From positions 124,001 to 188,000 of the forward strand of contig NZ_AMSD01000002.1 of the NCBI RefSeq assembly GCF_000478685.1: DNA of 64,000 bases, read 5' to 3'. The stretch comes from Candidatus Photodesmus katoptron Akat1. Its GTDB lineage: Bacteria; Pseudomonadota; Gammaproteobacteria; Enterobacterales; Vibrionaceae. Below are positions 25,686 through 35,424 of this stretch, in pieces; position 1 is the stretch's first letter; each line of letters begins with the position of its first letter. The translations under genes were made by a program, and so were the position numbers. The notes under the pieces are model-generated. The model was not told the origin of the DNA and searched no databases. It saw only the letters and a list, made by a program, of their open reading frames with translations.

Positions 25686-26099
25686 ATGGCATATAGCGAA
25701 AAAGTAATTGATCACTATGAAAATCCAAGAAATGTAGGCTCCTTTGATAAAGAAGATCCAAATGTAGGAAGTAGTATGGTTGGTGCTCCAGCATGTGGTG
25801 ACGTTATGAAACTGCAAATTAAGGTAACATCTAAAGGTATTATTGAAGATGCTAGATTTAAAACGTATGGTTGTGGTAGTGCAATTGCCTCTAGTTCATT
25901 GATTACTGAATGGGTTAAAGGTAAAAGTATTGATGAAGCAATTTCTATTAAAAATATAGAAATTGCTGAAGAGTTAGAGCTTCCTCCTGTAAAGATTCAT
26001 TGTTCTATTTTAGCTGAAGATGCAATTAAAGCAGCAATTGAAGATTATAAAAAAAACATTTTACTGCTTAAAAAGATAGCATTTAGCATTCTAACCTGA
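25686..26099 (+). CDS. iscU: Fe-S scaffold IscU, C-terminal extension from an A8 tract
   Basis: The scaffold ligands C37 (GAPACGDV), C63 (TYGCGS) and the third cysteine in LPPVKIHCS, the HscA-binding loop, are intact. As read, the protein has 137 residues and ends in a hydrophobic tail KNILLLKKIAFSILT. One more A in the run at 26049-26056 ends it after DYKKKHFTA at 26071, giving exactly 128 residues, the length of E. coli IscU. The core is unaffected either way, so it is annotated as a functional gene with an uncertain end. Confidence 0.96.
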   Translation: MAYSEKVIDHYENPRNVGSFDKEDPNVGSSMVGAPACGDVMKLQIKVTSKGIIEDARFKTYGCGSAIASSSLITEWVKGKSIDEAISIKNIEIAEELELPPVKIHCSILAEDAIKAAIEDYKKNILLLKKIAFSILT

Positions 26100-26114
26100 T
26101 TTAGAGAGTTTTAT

Positions 26115-26441
26115 ATGGCAATCACGATGACAGAAATAGCAGCTAGAAGGATTAAAAGTTGCCTAAAAAATAGAGGTTCGGGTATTGGTTTACGGGTTGG
26201 TATAAAAGCCTCTGGTTGTTCTGGGATGACATATTTTCTAGAGGTTGCTGATACACTGAATAAAGATGATAAGGTCTTTGAATGTTGCATGGGAGTAAAA
26301 CTAATTATTGATTCTAGAAGTTTGCTCCATCTTGATGGAACCAAACTCAATTATGTTAAAAATGGCTTGAATGAAGGTTTTGAATTTGATAATCCAAATG
26401 TAAAAAGTAAGTGTGGTTGTGGTGAAAGCTTTAATGTTTAA
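26115..26441 (+). CDS. iscA: A-type Fe-S carrier IscA
   Basis: 108 residues. The three conserved cysteines are C35 (ASGCSG) and the C-terminal CGCG pair (C100, C102). IscA carries iron or [4Fe-4S] clusters to apoproteins. The stop codon lies inside a short tandem repeat (26430-26457). It starts 15 bp after the iscU frame ends. Confidence 0.97.
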   Translation: MAITMTEIAARRIKSCLKNRGSGIGLRVGIKASGCSGMTYFLEVADTLNKDDKVFECCMGVKLIIDSRSLLHLDGTKLNYVKNGLNEGFEFDNPNVKSKCGCGESFNV

Positions 26442-26457
26442 TGTTTAATGTTTAATG
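26430..26457 (+). repeat. Four tandem copies of TTTAATG spanning the iscA stop
   Basis: The heptamer TTTAATG occurs four times without gaps. The first copies encode the last residues (FNV) and the stop of IscA; the rest lies in the short iscA-hscB gap. It looks like replication slippage. Any change in copy number would not alter IscA because the stop falls in the second copy. Confidence 0.9.
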
Positions 26458-26503
26458 TTGTTTTATTTTTTATTAAAAAACTTAGGTCTGAGAACTGTTT
26501 TTG

Positions 26504-27016
26504 ATGAATTATTTTGAATTGTTTGGTTTGCCAGTGCAATTTGGATTGGATAAGGTTTCTCTTTCTATTAAATTTAGAAAACTCCAGAGATGTTTTCATC
26601 CAGATAATTTTATAATTGCTTCAGAAGAGAAGCGTTCAGCAGCATTTAAAAAAACTTTGCAACTTAATGATGCATATCGAGTTTTAAAGTCTCCTATCAG
26701 TCGCGCTGAATACTTGTTAGCTGAAAAGGGCATACAAATTTCTAGACAAAAACCATTTAAAGACACTGAATTTTTAGTGAAGCATATAGAATTACATGAT
26801 GAATTAGATCAACTATCTTTTGGTACTAATCCAAAATCTGCTCTTGCAGATTTTGATGGTAAGATTAGTAATTTATATGAACATCATTTGGTATTACTAG
26901 AACAGGAATTTCAGGATAATATGTGGATAAAAGCAGAAAGACGAGTTAATCAACTTAAATTTCTTGATAAATTAAAAAACCGGATTGAGCAAATTGAAGA
27001 TCAATTATTTAACTAG
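26504..27016 (+). CDS. hscB: J-protein co-chaperone HscB
   Basis: 170 residues from the ATG at 26504 (a TTG directly before it is less likely). The J-domain HPD motif is present in LQRCFHPDNF, and the C-terminal helical IscU-binding domain follows. HscB delivers IscU to HscA and stimulates its ATPase. It is 34 bp from hscA. Confidence 0.96.
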   Translation: MNYFELFGLPVQFGLDKVSLSIKFRKLQRCFHPDNFIIASEEKRSAAFKKTLQLNDAYRVLKSPISRAEYLLAEKGIQISRQKPFKDTEFLVKHIELHDELDQLSFGTNPKSALADFDGKISNLYEHHLVLLEQEFQDNMWIKAERRVNQLKFLDKLKNRIEQIEDQLFN

Positions 27017-27050
27017 ATTCTAGGATAAAGAAAATAGGACATATTCATAT

Positions 27051-28913
27051 ATGGCATTAGTTCAAATTTCAGAACCTGTTCAAAACCATTCTTTGAATAA
27101 AAATAAATCTTCTGCAGGAATAGATTTTGGTACTACAAATTCATTAGTAGCTATTGTTAAAAATGGAGAAGTAAGAACTTGCTTAGATAATGAAAATCGA
27201 AGTGTTCTTCCCTCTATTGTCCATTATACACATAAGGATGTATTAGTAGGTTATAATGCAAAAGAAAAAGGCCAATCTGATTCTAATAGTACTATTACTT
27301 CTATAAAGCGATTTATTGGGCGTACACTTGATGATATTCGCTTGCGATATTCATTTTTGCCTTATTCATTCAAAAAAGGAACTGGTGGTTTGCCAGTGTT
27401 TCAAACTAATCAAGGCGATAAAAGTTCTATACAAATTTCATCTGATATTTTAAAGGTCCTTAGTTATCGAGCTAAGAAAGCATTAGGTAGTGAACTTGAC
27501 GGGGTGGTCATTACAGTACCAGCCTATTTTGATGATGCTCAACGTATGAGCACTAAAAATGCAGCAGCTGTTGCTGGTCTTAATGTTTTACGTCTGTTAA
27601 ATGAACCAACTGCAGCAGCTATTGCTTATGGTTTAGAATCAACAAGTAAAGAAGGCATTATTGTAGTTTATGATTTAGGTGGTGGTACATTTGATATTTC
27701 AATTTTACGATTATCATCAGGTATTTTTGAAGTTTTATCAACTGGAGGAAACTCTGAGTTAGGTGGAGATGATTTTGATTATTTGATTGCAGAGCATCTT
27801 CTTAATAAAATTAATCTAGAGGGCGAATTATCTGCTGAACAGAGTCGTATATTGCTTGATGTTGCAACTAATGCAAAAATATCTTTATCTAATGTAACTT
27901 CAGTTGAAGTTTCAATTTTTGGTTGGACTGGAATCATCACTTGTGAAGACTTGAATAAGATTATAAAACCTTTAGTAAAGCAAACTTTACTAATATGTAA
28001 TAGAGCTTTAAAAGATGCAGAAGTTGATGTACAGGAAATTATGGAAGTAATTATGGTAGGGGGTTCAACTCGTATTCCATTAGTACGTGAAATGGTTGCT
28101 AATTTTTTTAGTCGTACTCCATTAACTAGTATTAATCCTGATGAAGTTGTAGCAATTGGTGCCGCTATTCAGGCTGATCTTTTAGTTGGTAATAAACTAA
28201 ATGTAAATGCAAAAAATATGCTTTTATTAGATGTCACCCCTTTATCTTTAGGAATTGAAACTGCAGGTGGTTTAGTTGAGAAAATTATTCCACGCAATAC
28301 TACGATTCCAGTAGAAAGATCACAAGAGTTTACAACATTTAAGGATGCTCAAACAGCAATAACTATTCATGTCGTTCAAGGTGAACGTGAAATGGTTAGT
28401 AACTGTCGCTCATTAGCTAAATTTACTCTGAAAGTTCCACCTATGATTGCGGGCATTGCTCGTATTCAAGTAATTTACCAAGTTGATGCTGATGGTTTAT
28501 TGTCTATTACTGCTGTTGAAAAAAGTACTGGAAAGAAAGTAGCCATTCAAGTGAAGCATTCCTTTGCTTTTAGTAATGATGAAATTCATGAAATATTGAG
28601 AAAATCTTTGCGTTATAATAAACAAGATATAAATGCTCGTGCCCTTGCAGAACAAAGAGTAAAGGCGGAGCGTATTATTGATAGTCTGATTAAAGCGATT
28701 CAAATCGATGGTGATAAAATGTTATCGGATTTTGAAAAGGATGAACTATTTAATGCAATTAATAAATTAACTAAACTTTCTAACGGTATTAGTGTTGATA
28801 AAATTAGAAATGGAATAAAAAAATTAGATGATGCTAGCACAGACTTTGCTACTCGTCGAATAAATAAGTCAATTAAAAAACTCTTGTCAGGAAAATCAAT
28901 TAACGATATTTAA
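27051..28913 (+). CDS. hscA: Hsp70-type chaperone HscA of the ISC system
   Basis: 620 residues (E. coli 616). The actin-like ATPase motifs are [25 protein letters not shown] and [14 protein letters not shown]; the substrate-binding domain starts after [17 protein letters not shown]. HscA with HscB extracts or transfers clusters from IscU by binding its LPPVK loop, which is present in IscU here. It is clearly distinct from dnaK at 50.4 kb. Confidence 0.97.
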   Translation: MALVQISEPVQNHSLNKNKSSAGIDFGTTNSLVAIVKNGEVRTCLDNENRSVLPSIVHYTHKDVLVGYNAKEKGQSDSNSTITSIKRFIGRTLDDIRLRYSFLPYSFKKGTGGLPVFQTNQGDKSSIQISSDILKVLSYRAKKALGSELDGVVITVPAYFDDAQRMSTKNAAAVAGLNVLRLLNEPTAAAIAYGLESTSKEGIIVVYDLGGGTFDISILRLSSGIFEVLSTGGNSELGGDDFDYLIAEHLLNKINLEGELSAEQSRILLDVATNAKISLSNVTSVEVSIFGWTGIITCEDLNKIIKPLVKQTLLICNRALKDAEVDVQEIMEVIMVGGSTRIPLVREMVANFFSRTPLTSINPDEVVAIGAAIQADLLVGNKLNVNAKNMLLLDVTPLSLGIETAGGLVEKIIPRNTTIPVERSQEFTTFKDAQTAITIHVVQGEREMVSNCRSLAKFTLKVPPMIAGIARIQVIYQVDADGLLSITAVEKSTGKKVAIQVKHSFAFSNDEIHEILRKSLRYNKQDINARALAEQRVKAERIIDSLIKAIQIDGDKMLSDFEKDELFNAINKLTKLSNGISVDKIRNGIKKLDDASTDFATRRINKSIKKLLSGKSINDI

Positions 28914-28921
28914 GAGATCAA

Positions 28922-29260
28922 ATGTCAAAAATTATTATTTTACCAAATGAGAAATTTTGTCCAAGTGGAGTGGTATTAGAAGCAAAACCTAGTGAGTTAC
29001 TTCTTGATGTAGCCTTGAGATATGGCATAGATATTGAGCATGCTTGTGAAAAATCATGCGCATGTACCACTTGTCATGTCATTATTCATGAAGGGTTTGA
29101 TTCTTTAGAACCAAGTGATGAATTAGAAGACGATATGTTAGATAAAGCATGGGGACTTGATCCTCAATCACGTCTTTCTTGTCAAGCTAAAATCCTTGAT
29201 GTAGATTTAGTGATAGAGATTCCTAAATATACATTAAATCATATATCTGAGAGATATTAG
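28922..29260 (+). CDS. fdx: ISC-type [2Fe-2S] ferredoxin
   Basis: 112 residues. The adrenodoxin-type ligand pattern C42, C48, C51 (HACEKSCACTTC) and the fourth cysteine in RLSCQAKI are present. It supplies electrons for cluster assembly by the ISC machinery. It follows hscA after 8 bp. Confidence 0.97.
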   Translation: MSKIIILPNEKFCPSGVVLEAKPSELLLDVALRYGIDIEHACEKSCACTTCHVIIHEGFDSLEPSDELEDDMLDKAWGLDPQSRLSCQAKILDVDLVIEIPKYTLNHISERY

Positions 29261-29324
29261 TAATCATTAGATTGATTATTTCAAAATTAGGTATCTTTAT
29301 CCAAATTAAATGAGGTAATTTATA

Positions 29325-29522
29325 ATGAAATGGACAGATTCACGTGATATTGCAATTGAGTTATATAACGCATTTCCTGATATTAATCCAAAAACGGTGC
29401 GGTTTACTGATTTGTATCGTTGGATTTTAGAGTTAGATGATTTTGATGATGATCCTAATCATTCAAATGAAAAGATTTTAGAAGCTATTATTTTATGTTG
29501 GATAGACGAATCAGAAAACTAA
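29325..29522 (+). CDS. iscX: IscX (YfhJ), iron-binding regulator of IscS
   Basis: 65 residues, matching the family along its full length: [30 protein letters not shown] and the acidic [18 protein letters not shown]. IscX binds IscS and iron and tunes desulfurase activity. It closes the iscRSUA-hscBA-fdx-iscX operon, complete here. Confidence 0.96.
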   Translation: MKWTDSRDIAIELYNAFPDINPKTVRFTDLYRWILELDDFDDDPNHSNEKILEAIILCWIDESEN

Positions 29523-29648
29523 GGTGTATTTTTTATTTTGATTATTTCTCTTTTTAGGTTAAGTTTGAGTATCCTCCTTCTATTACTAGAAGTGTTTTTA
29601 TCTTAATGAAGAAAAAAATTTTAAAGTAAATTTAATAAGGATGATTAA

Positions 29649-30101
29649 ATGAGCCCTTTAGAAAGAACATTTTCTATTATTAAGCCTGATGCAGTAAAAA
29701 GGAATTTGATTGGTGAAATTTTTTTCCGAATTGAAAAAGCTGGTTTTCAAATTATTGCGGTTAAAATGCTTCATCTAACTGAAAAACAAGTAGATCATTT
29801 TTATTTTGAGCATAAGGATAAAGATTTTTTTCTTGAACTTAAACAATTCATGACTTCTGGTCCTGTTATTATTCAAGTTTTAGAGGGGGAAAATGCGGTT
29901 ATTCGTTACCGTGAGTTGATAGGTACAATACCTCCTGAAACAGCAGTATGTGGGACAATTCGATCTGACTATGCTTTAGATATTTGTCATAATTCTATTC
30001 ATGGTTCAGATACTTTGGAATCTGCTGCTCGTGAAATTAATTTTTTTTTCTCTTCCTCTGAAATTTATTCACGCCATCTTTGTGGGTATGAGGGTACATA
30101 A
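29649..30101 (+). CDS. ndk: Nucleoside diphosphate kinase, lost normal stop
   Basis: 150 residues against 143 in E. coli. The N-terminus ([12 protein letters not shown]) and the catalytic histidine in [16 protein letters not shown] are intact. The homologous end is EIYSRHL (family EVCPRTR), after which about six extra residues (CGYEGT) precede the TAA. The usual stop has apparently been lost, so ndk now runs into the translation start region of rlmN. The enzyme balances NTP pools using ATP. Confidence 0.96.
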   Translation: MSPLERTFSIIKPDAVKRNLIGEIFFRIEKAGFQIIAVKMLHLTEKQVDHFYFEHKDKDFFLELKQFMTSGPVIIQVLEGENAVIRYRELIGTIPPETAVCGTIRSDYALDICHNSIHGSDTLESAAREINFFFSSSEIYSRHLCGYEGT

Positions 30102-31204
30102 TTATTAATATTGTAAATTTATTTGATTTTGATCGTTCAAGTTTGCGTAGTTTTTTTGTCGAAGAATTAAAAGAAAAAGCGTTTCGTGCTGAGCAAGTAA
30201 TGAAGTGGATTTACCACTTTGGTGTGAATGATTTTGATAAAATGACTAATCTAAATAAAAAATTAATAAAGAAATTAAAGTTTAGATGTAAAATTCAAGC
30301 ACCTTTGATTTGCAAAACAAAATATTCTATTGATGGCACTATAAAATGGCTTATGCGAGTTGGTGATCAAAATATTGAAACTGTGTATATTCCTGAAAAT
30401 GCTCGTGCTACATTATGTGTTTCTTCTCAAGTAGGTTGTGCACTTAATTGTTCATTTTGTTCAACAGCACAGCAAGGTTTTAATAGGAATCTTAAAGTAT
30501 CTGAAATAATTGGACAAGTTTGGCAGGCAGCACGTGAAATTGTTATGAAAAAACAGTTTTCTTATTATCCAATTAGTAATATAGTAATTATGGGAATGGG
30601 AGAGCCCTTACTCAATGTAAAAAATCTCCTACCAGCTTTGCGTTTAATGCTAGATGATTTTGCTTTTGGCTTATCAAAACGTCATGTTACTGTTTCAACT
30701 TCGGGTATTGTGTCAGGTATTAATAAAATGACCGGTAATATAGATGTAGCTCTGGCTCTTTCTTTACATGCGCCTAATGATACATTACGCAATAGCATCA
30801 TGTCTATAAATCATCGTTGGGGGATCAAAGAGTTGCTCGAATCGGTCCGTCGTTATATTAGTTCTTCACACGCTAATCGTGGAAAAGTTACACTAGAATA
30901 TGTGCTTTTGGATCATATTAATGACGAAGTAGACCATGCTTGTGAACTAGCTGAGTTGATGAAAGATACACCATGCAAGATTAATCTGATTCCTTTTAAT
31001 TCATATCCAGGTTCTATTTATAATAGAACGAGTAGTTCTAGAATGTCTCGTTTTTTCAAAAAATTAATAGAATATAATTATACTGTTACAGTGCGAAAAA
31101 TTCGTGGTGCTGATATTGATGCTGCATGTGGACAGTTAGTGGGAGGGTTTATTGATCGAACTAGTCGAGATAATAGTATAATAAACGCTAAATTAATTCC
31201 ATAA
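30101..31204 (+). CDS. rlmN: Dual-specificity 23S rRNA/tRNA A2 methyltransferase RlmN, no canonical start codon
   Basis: Radical-SAM enzyme: cluster motif CALNCSFC, the SAM-binding region MGMGEPLLN, and the methyl-carrying cysteine region [10 protein letters not shown]. It methylates A2503 of 23S rRNA and A37 of some tRNAs. The family N-terminus ([16 protein letters not shown]) is encoded in frame from about 30110, but no ATG, GTG or TTG precedes it after the stop at 30089. The first alternative is TTG at 30143, which would remove conserved residues and has no ribosome site. GAGGG at 30090-30094 sits 6 nt before ATT at 30101 (ATA at 30098 is also possible), so I place the start there tentatively. 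The pilW gene, usually next, is absent. Confidence 0.9.
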   Translation: MINIVNLFDFDRSSLRSFFVEELKEKAFRAEQVMKWIYHFGVNDFDKMTNLNKKLIKKLKFRCKIQAPLICKTKYSIDGTIKWLMRVGDQNIETVYIPENARATLCVSSQVGCALNCSFCSTAQQGFNRNLKVSEIIGQVWQAAREIVMKKQFSYYPISNIVIMGMGEPLLNVKNLLPALRLMLDDFAFGLSKRHVTVSTSGIVSGINKMTGNIDVALALSLHAPNDTLRNSIMSINHRWGIKELLESVRRYISSSHANRGKVTLEYVLLDHINDEVDHACELAELMKDTPCKINLIPFNSYPGSIYNRTSSSRMSRFFKKLIEYNYTVTVRKIRGADIDAACGQLVGGFIDRTSRDNSIINAKLIP

Positions 31205-31385
31205 ATAAGTAAAACAGCTATTCTAGATTTGTATTATTTTTTAATAAAGTTTAAAAAACATCGATTAGTTATTTACTTTATTTCTACAAGTTCTTTTTAA
31301 ATACAAGAATCTATATTAAAATGGTAGGTTGGATTTAAATAGTAGAATGCTCAGTTTCAAAATCAGTCAAAGAATAAATAAAAAA

Positions 31386-32288
31386 ATGAGTACTGAACAA
31401 CAGAAAGAAAAAATTGGAACTATATTAAAAGTTCACCGAAAAAAACTTGGTTTTTCTCAAAAAGATATTGCAGATCGACTAAAATTGCGTTTATTTGTTA
31501 TCCAAAGCATTGAAGAAAATCAGTTTACATCTAGTCAAGCAGTAACGTTTATTCGTGGTTACTTACGTTCATATGCTAAGGTGATCGGTCTAGATGAATC
31601 AATTGTATCCTATGCTTTAAAAAATTATGGTGAAATTCAATATCAAGAATATAGAATGTTAAGTTTTTCAAAAAAAAAAACTAAACAAGACCGTCGTGAT
31701 AGTTGGATTATGATGCTCACATGGGGAATATTTTCTATGATTATCGCTATTTCCTTTTTTTGGTGGTGGCAACAGAAAGAACAAAGCAGACTTGCTGTAA
31801 CTCTTGGTGATAATACGAGAATATTTTCTTCAACCCAAGAAACAGGACAATTAGCTAATAATAGTCACTTTACTAATATTATGTTAAGCTCTAATGTACT
31901 TGATGAGCCTACTATTGAAAAAATGGTAGTGTCTAAAGCCACTAATAATGAAAATTTAGATGAATTTTCATCTATTAAAGAGTTAGATACTTCTTTAGAA
32001 CTAGCTTTAGTTAAAGACGAATTATTCCCTATTTCTCTGGAATCTAGAGATAAAAAAATACTTACGATGTCATTTCAATCTGATTGTTGGATACAAGTTA
32101 AGGATTCCTCTGGAAGATTGCTATCTACAGGGATAAAAAAAGCAGGTCACAATTTAGAATTAATTAGTGTACTACCATTGAATATTATTTTGGGTGTCCC
32201 AGAAAGTGTATCCATGACATTTGCGGGTAAATCTATTGACCTATCTAGATACACCTCAGGTAAAGTAGCTAGATTCACTTTAGCTTAA
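31386..32288 (+). CDS. rodZ: Cell-shape protein RodZ
   Basis: 300 residues from the ATG at 31386 (MSTEQQKEKIG); a TTG at 31329 would add 19 residues with no family counterpart. Domains: helix-turn-helix (about 15-80; KLGFSQKDIADRLKL), basic juxtamembrane segment, one membrane helix (WIMMLTWGIFSMIIAISFFW), and a periplasmic RodZ C-terminal domain. RodZ links MreB filaments to the wall-synthesis machinery. An 11-A tract at 31670-31680 encodes SKKKTK in frame, the longest A run in a gene here and a likely slippage site. Confidence 0.9.
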   Translation: MSTEQQKEKIGTILKVHRKKLGFSQKDIADRLKLRLFVIQSIEENQFTSSQAVTFIRGYLRSYAKVIGLDESIVSYALKNYGEIQYQEYRMLSFSKKKTKQDRRDSWIMMLTWGIFSMIIAISFFWWWQQKEQSRLAVTLGDNTRIFSSTQETGQLANNSHFTNIMLSSNVLDEPTIEKMVVSKATNNENLDEFSSIKELDTSLELALVKDELFPISLESRDKKILTMSFQSDCWIQVKDSSGRLLSTGIKKAGHNLELISVLPLNIILGVPESVSMTFAGKSIDLSRYTSGKVARFTLA

Positions 32289-32297
32289 AAAAGTAAC

Positions 32298-33413
32298 ATG
32301 CAATATACTGTTTCTATAAAACGTCGCCCTTCTACTCGTATTTATGTTGGTCATGTTCCCATTGGTGATGGTGCTCCCATATCAGTACAATCTATGACAA
32401 ATACTAGAACGACAGATGTTAACGCAACTGTTACTCAGATTCATAATTTAGAGAAAGTTGGTGCGGATATTGTTCGTATTTCAATACCAACTATGGATGC
32501 TGCTGAAGCTTTTAAATTAATTAAGAAGCAAGTATCTATCCCATTAGTGGCAGATATTCATTTTGATTATCGTATTGCCCTTCAGGTAGCTAAATATGGT
32601 GTCGATTGTTTGCGTATAAATCCTGGTAATATTGGTAATAAAATGAGGGTTCGTTCTATTGTAGATTGTGCTCGCGATAAAAATATTCCAATTCGTATTG
32701 GTGTAAATAGTGGTTCAGTTGAAAAAGATATTCAATTGAAATATGGGGAATTAACACCATCTGCTTTAGTCGATTCAGCAATGAGACATATTGATATTCT
32801 TGATAGTTTAAACTTTTCACAATTTAAAGTCAGTGTAAAATCATCTAATATTTTTCTTGCTATTGATTCATACCGTCTTCTTTCAAGAAAAATAGATCAA
32901 CCATTACATTTAGGTATTACTGAAGCTGGTGGTAGACGCGCTGGTACTGTTAAATCTTCTTTGGCTTTAGGTTTATTACTTATGCAGGGAATTGGTGATA
33001 CCTTACGCATTTCATTAGCTGCAGATCCTGTTGAAGAAATTAAAGTTGGTTTTGATATACTAAAATCTTTACGAATTCGTTCCAGAGGCATTAATTTTAT
33101 TGCTTGTCCAAGTTGTTCGCGTCAAGAGTTTGATGTAATTGGAACTGTTAATGCTTTGGAGAAGCGTCTTGAGGATATTATAACTTCAATGGATGTATCC
33201 ATTATTGGTTGTGTTGTTAATGGGCCAGGTGAAGCTAAGCTTTCTCATTTAGGTCTAGCTGGACTCCATAAAAAAAGTACTCTTTATGAAGATGGGAATC
33301 GTCAAAAAGAGCGAATAAATAATGATAAGCTTATAAGTCAGCTAGAAAAAAAAATTCGGATTAAGGCATCAATGCTTGATAAAAAAAATCGTATTGATGT
33401 TACCGAAAATTAA
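32298..33413 (+). CDS. ispG: HMBPP synthase IspG (GcpE)
   Basis: 371 residues (E. coli 372). The [4Fe-4S] ligands are in CPSCSRQEF and [10 protein letters not shown]. It converts methylerythritol cyclodiphosphate to HMBPP in the MEP isoprenoid pathway, whose first enzyme Dxs is at 60.2-62.1 kb and whose product is used by IspA at 62.1-63.0 kb. Being an Fe-S protein, it depends on the ISC operon upstream. It starts 9 bp after rodZ. Confidence 0.97.
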   Translation: MQYTVSIKRRPSTRIYVGHVPIGDGAPISVQSMTNTRTTDVNATVTQIHNLEKVGADIVRISIPTMDAAEAFKLIKKQVSIPLVADIHFDYRIALQVAKYGVDCLRINPGNIGNKMRVRSIVDCARDKNIPIRIGVNSGSVEKDIQLKYGELTPSALVDSAMRHIDILDSLNFSQFKVSVKSSNIFLAIDSYRLLSRKIDQPLHLGITEAGGRRAGTVKSSLALGLLLMQGIGDTLRISLAADPVEEIKVGFDILKSLRIRSRGINFIACPSCSRQEFDVIGTVNALEKRLEDIITSMDVSIIGCVVNGPGEAKLSHLGLAGLHKKSTLYEDGNRQKERINNDKLISQLEKKIRIKASMLDKKNRIDVTEN

Positions 33414-33453
33414 ATACTTATAATTAATAATAACTATATTACGGTAATTTTTT

Positions 33454-34752
33454 GTGATAAAAAAAATTCAAGCAATTCGCGGTATGAATGATTGTCTTCC
33501 AAGACAATCTTCTCTTTGGCAAAAGCTAGAGCATATTATTAGAAACGTAATTGGTGAATATGGTTATAGTGAGATACGTATTCCAATAGTTGAAATGACT
33601 GATTTATTTAGTCGTTCTATTGGTGAAGTCACCGATATTGTTGAAAAAGAAATGTATACTTTTAAGGATCATAATGGTGAAAGTTTAACATTACGTCCTG
33701 AAGGCACAGCTGGTTGTGTACGAGCTGGTATTGAAAATGGCTTATTATATAATCAAGAACAACGCTTATGGTATATGGGGCCTATGTTTCGTCATGAGCG
33801 TCCACAAAAAGGTCGTTATCGTCAGTTCCATCAATTTGGAGCTGAAGTATTTGGTTTAGAGGGGCCTAATATTGATGTAGAGCTAATCCTGATGCTTTCA
33901 CGTCTTTGGTATGAATTAGGTATTGATAAATATATTCATTTAGAATTACACTCCCTAGGTTCTTTAGAGACTCGTATAAGATATCGTAGTGTTTTAATAT
34001 CATATTTAGAAAAGCATATTGACTTGTTAGATCAGATATCAAGACAGAGAATGTATGTTAATCCGCTACGTGTTTTTGATACTAAAAATCCCAGTATTCA
34101 AAATATATTAGATAATGCACCTAATCTTTCTGAATACTTAGATGAAGATTCACATAAACATTTTATTAGTTTATGTGAATCTTTAGATTCACTTGGTATT
34201 AAGTATACTATTAATACTCGTTTAGTTCGTGGATTAGATTATTATAATCGTACTGTATTTGAATGGGTAACTGAAATTTTAGGAACACAGGGTACCGTTT
34301 GTGGAGGTGGACGTTACGACAGTTTAGTTGAACAGCTTGGTGGGAAAGCGACCCCTGCTATTGGTTTTGCTATTGGACTTGAACGTTTAGTTTTAATGCT
34401 AGAAAAACTTAAGTTAACTAAAGTTCATCGCACTGTTGATGTGTACATAGTAGCTTCTTCCAAGTATGCTACGCTTCCCTCTATAAAACTTGCTAATCAG
34501 CTTCGTGAAGAAATCCCTGGCTTACGTATAATGAATGATTTTAGTGGTACTAGCTTTAAGAAACAATTTAAACGTGCAGATAGGTTTGGTGCTGCTGTAG
34601 CTTTAGTTCTTGGCGCACGAGAGGTTTCTGATATGACAGTAGTGGTTAAGGACCTTTTGTCTGGTAATCAAAATATTTGCTTTCAAAGAGACTTATCTGT
34701 TCAGATAAAAAAGTTAGTTAATAAGAAGATAAATGTAGATATAAATTATTAA
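33454..34752 (+). CDS. hisS: Histidyl-tRNA synthetase
   Basis: 432 codons from a GTG start at 33454. Class II motifs are present: motif 2 region [19 protein letters not shown], the histidine-specific [13 protein letters not shown] and motif 3 [14 protein letters not shown]...GFAIGLERL. The anticodon-binding domain forms the C-terminus. The N-terminus [12 protein letters not shown] matches the family and supports the GTG. Confidence 0.97.
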   Translation: MIKKIQAIRGMNDCLPRQSSLWQKLEHIIRNVIGEYGYSEIRIPIVEMTDLFSRSIGEVTDIVEKEMYTFKDHNGESLTLRPEGTAGCVRAGIENGLLYNQEQRLWYMGPMFRHERPQKGRYRQFHQFGAEVFGLEGPNIDVELILMLSRLWYELGIDKYIHLELHSLGSLETRIRYRSVLISYLEKHIDLLDQISRQRMYVNPLRVFDTKNPSIQNILDNAPNLSEYLDEDSHKHFISLCESLDSLGIKYTINTRLVRGLDYYNRTVFEWVTEILGTQGTVCGGGRYDSLVEQLGGKATPAIGFAIGLERLVLMLEKLKLTKVHRTVDVYIVASSKYATLPSIKLANQLREEIPGLRIMNDFSGTSFKKQFKRADRFGAAVALVLGAREVSDMTVVVKDLLSGNQNICFQRDLSVQIKKLVNKKINVDINY

Positions 34753-34785
34753 TTATTTTATAAATAGTATAGGAACAATAGAACG

Positions 34786-35424
34786 TTGTTTGGTTTTGTT
34801 AAAGAAAAACCAATTATGACCGTTAAAAAAAAATGGTATAGTTATGCTTGGATTGTTTTTTTTATTGTCATAATAGGTTTAGCTATTTTATGCAGCTGGA
34901 TTTATTACCAAGATATCATTTTTAGAAAACAGGAAATAGTTTCTCAAGAATATGTGAATCTCATTTCAGAGCTAAAAGTGCAGACTGAGAGTAATATAAA
35001 TCAAATTGAGAACTTTATTGATTCAAATAAGCATTCTGAATATTCTATATTAACAGCATTACAATTGGCTAAAGTAGCGGTAGAAGCAGGTAATTTTGAT
35101 GAAGCATTATCCCGGTTACAATGGGCTAAAACCAATACTAGAGATAAAACATTAAGCTCAATTATTTCTTATCGTATTGCTCGTATTCAACTTGAGCAAG
35201 CTGATTTTGACGCTGCTATTTTTGAATTATCTGCTATCAAAGTTCAGCTTTGGGAAAGCAGAGTTAAAGAACTTCACGGTGATATTTTGTTAAGAAAAGG
35301 CGATATAGAATCTGCACGTTCTATGTATGTCCAAGCTTTAAAGACAAGACAACAAGGGGACCAAATCTTAAAAATGAAATTAAATGATTTGGGTCATATA
35401 GGGTTAGATATACATGAACACTAA
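34786..35424 (+). CDS. yfgM: YfgM, TPR-domain ancillary subunit of the Sec translocon
   Basis: 212 residues from a TTG start with AGGAA about 11 nt upstream; an ATG at 34816 is an alternative. One membrane anchor (about 19-41) follows a short cytoplasmic N-terminus; the periplasmic part contains TPR-like repeats (ALQLAKVAVEAGNFDEALSRLQWAK; RGDILLRKGDIESARSMY type). YfgM with PpiD associates with SecYEG. Divergent in sequence, assigned partly from its fixed place between hisS and bamB. It overlaps bamB by 11 bp. Confidence 0.85.
   Translation: MFGFVKEKPIMTVKKKWYSYAWIVFFIVIIGLAILCSWIYYQDIIFRKQEIVSQEYVNLISELKVQTESNINQIENFIDSNKHSEYSILTALQLAKVAVEAGNFDEALSRLQWAKTNTRDKTLSSIISYRIARIQLEQADFDAAIFELSAIKVQLWESRVKELHGDILLRKGDIESARSMYVQALKTRQQGDQILKMKLNDLGHIGLDIHEH

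Noticed and set aside
30088-30090. ATG at 30088 as the rlmN start
   Set aside because: It is in another frame that stops after six codons, and joining it to rlmN would need a change opposite to the one-base deficits seen elsewhere.
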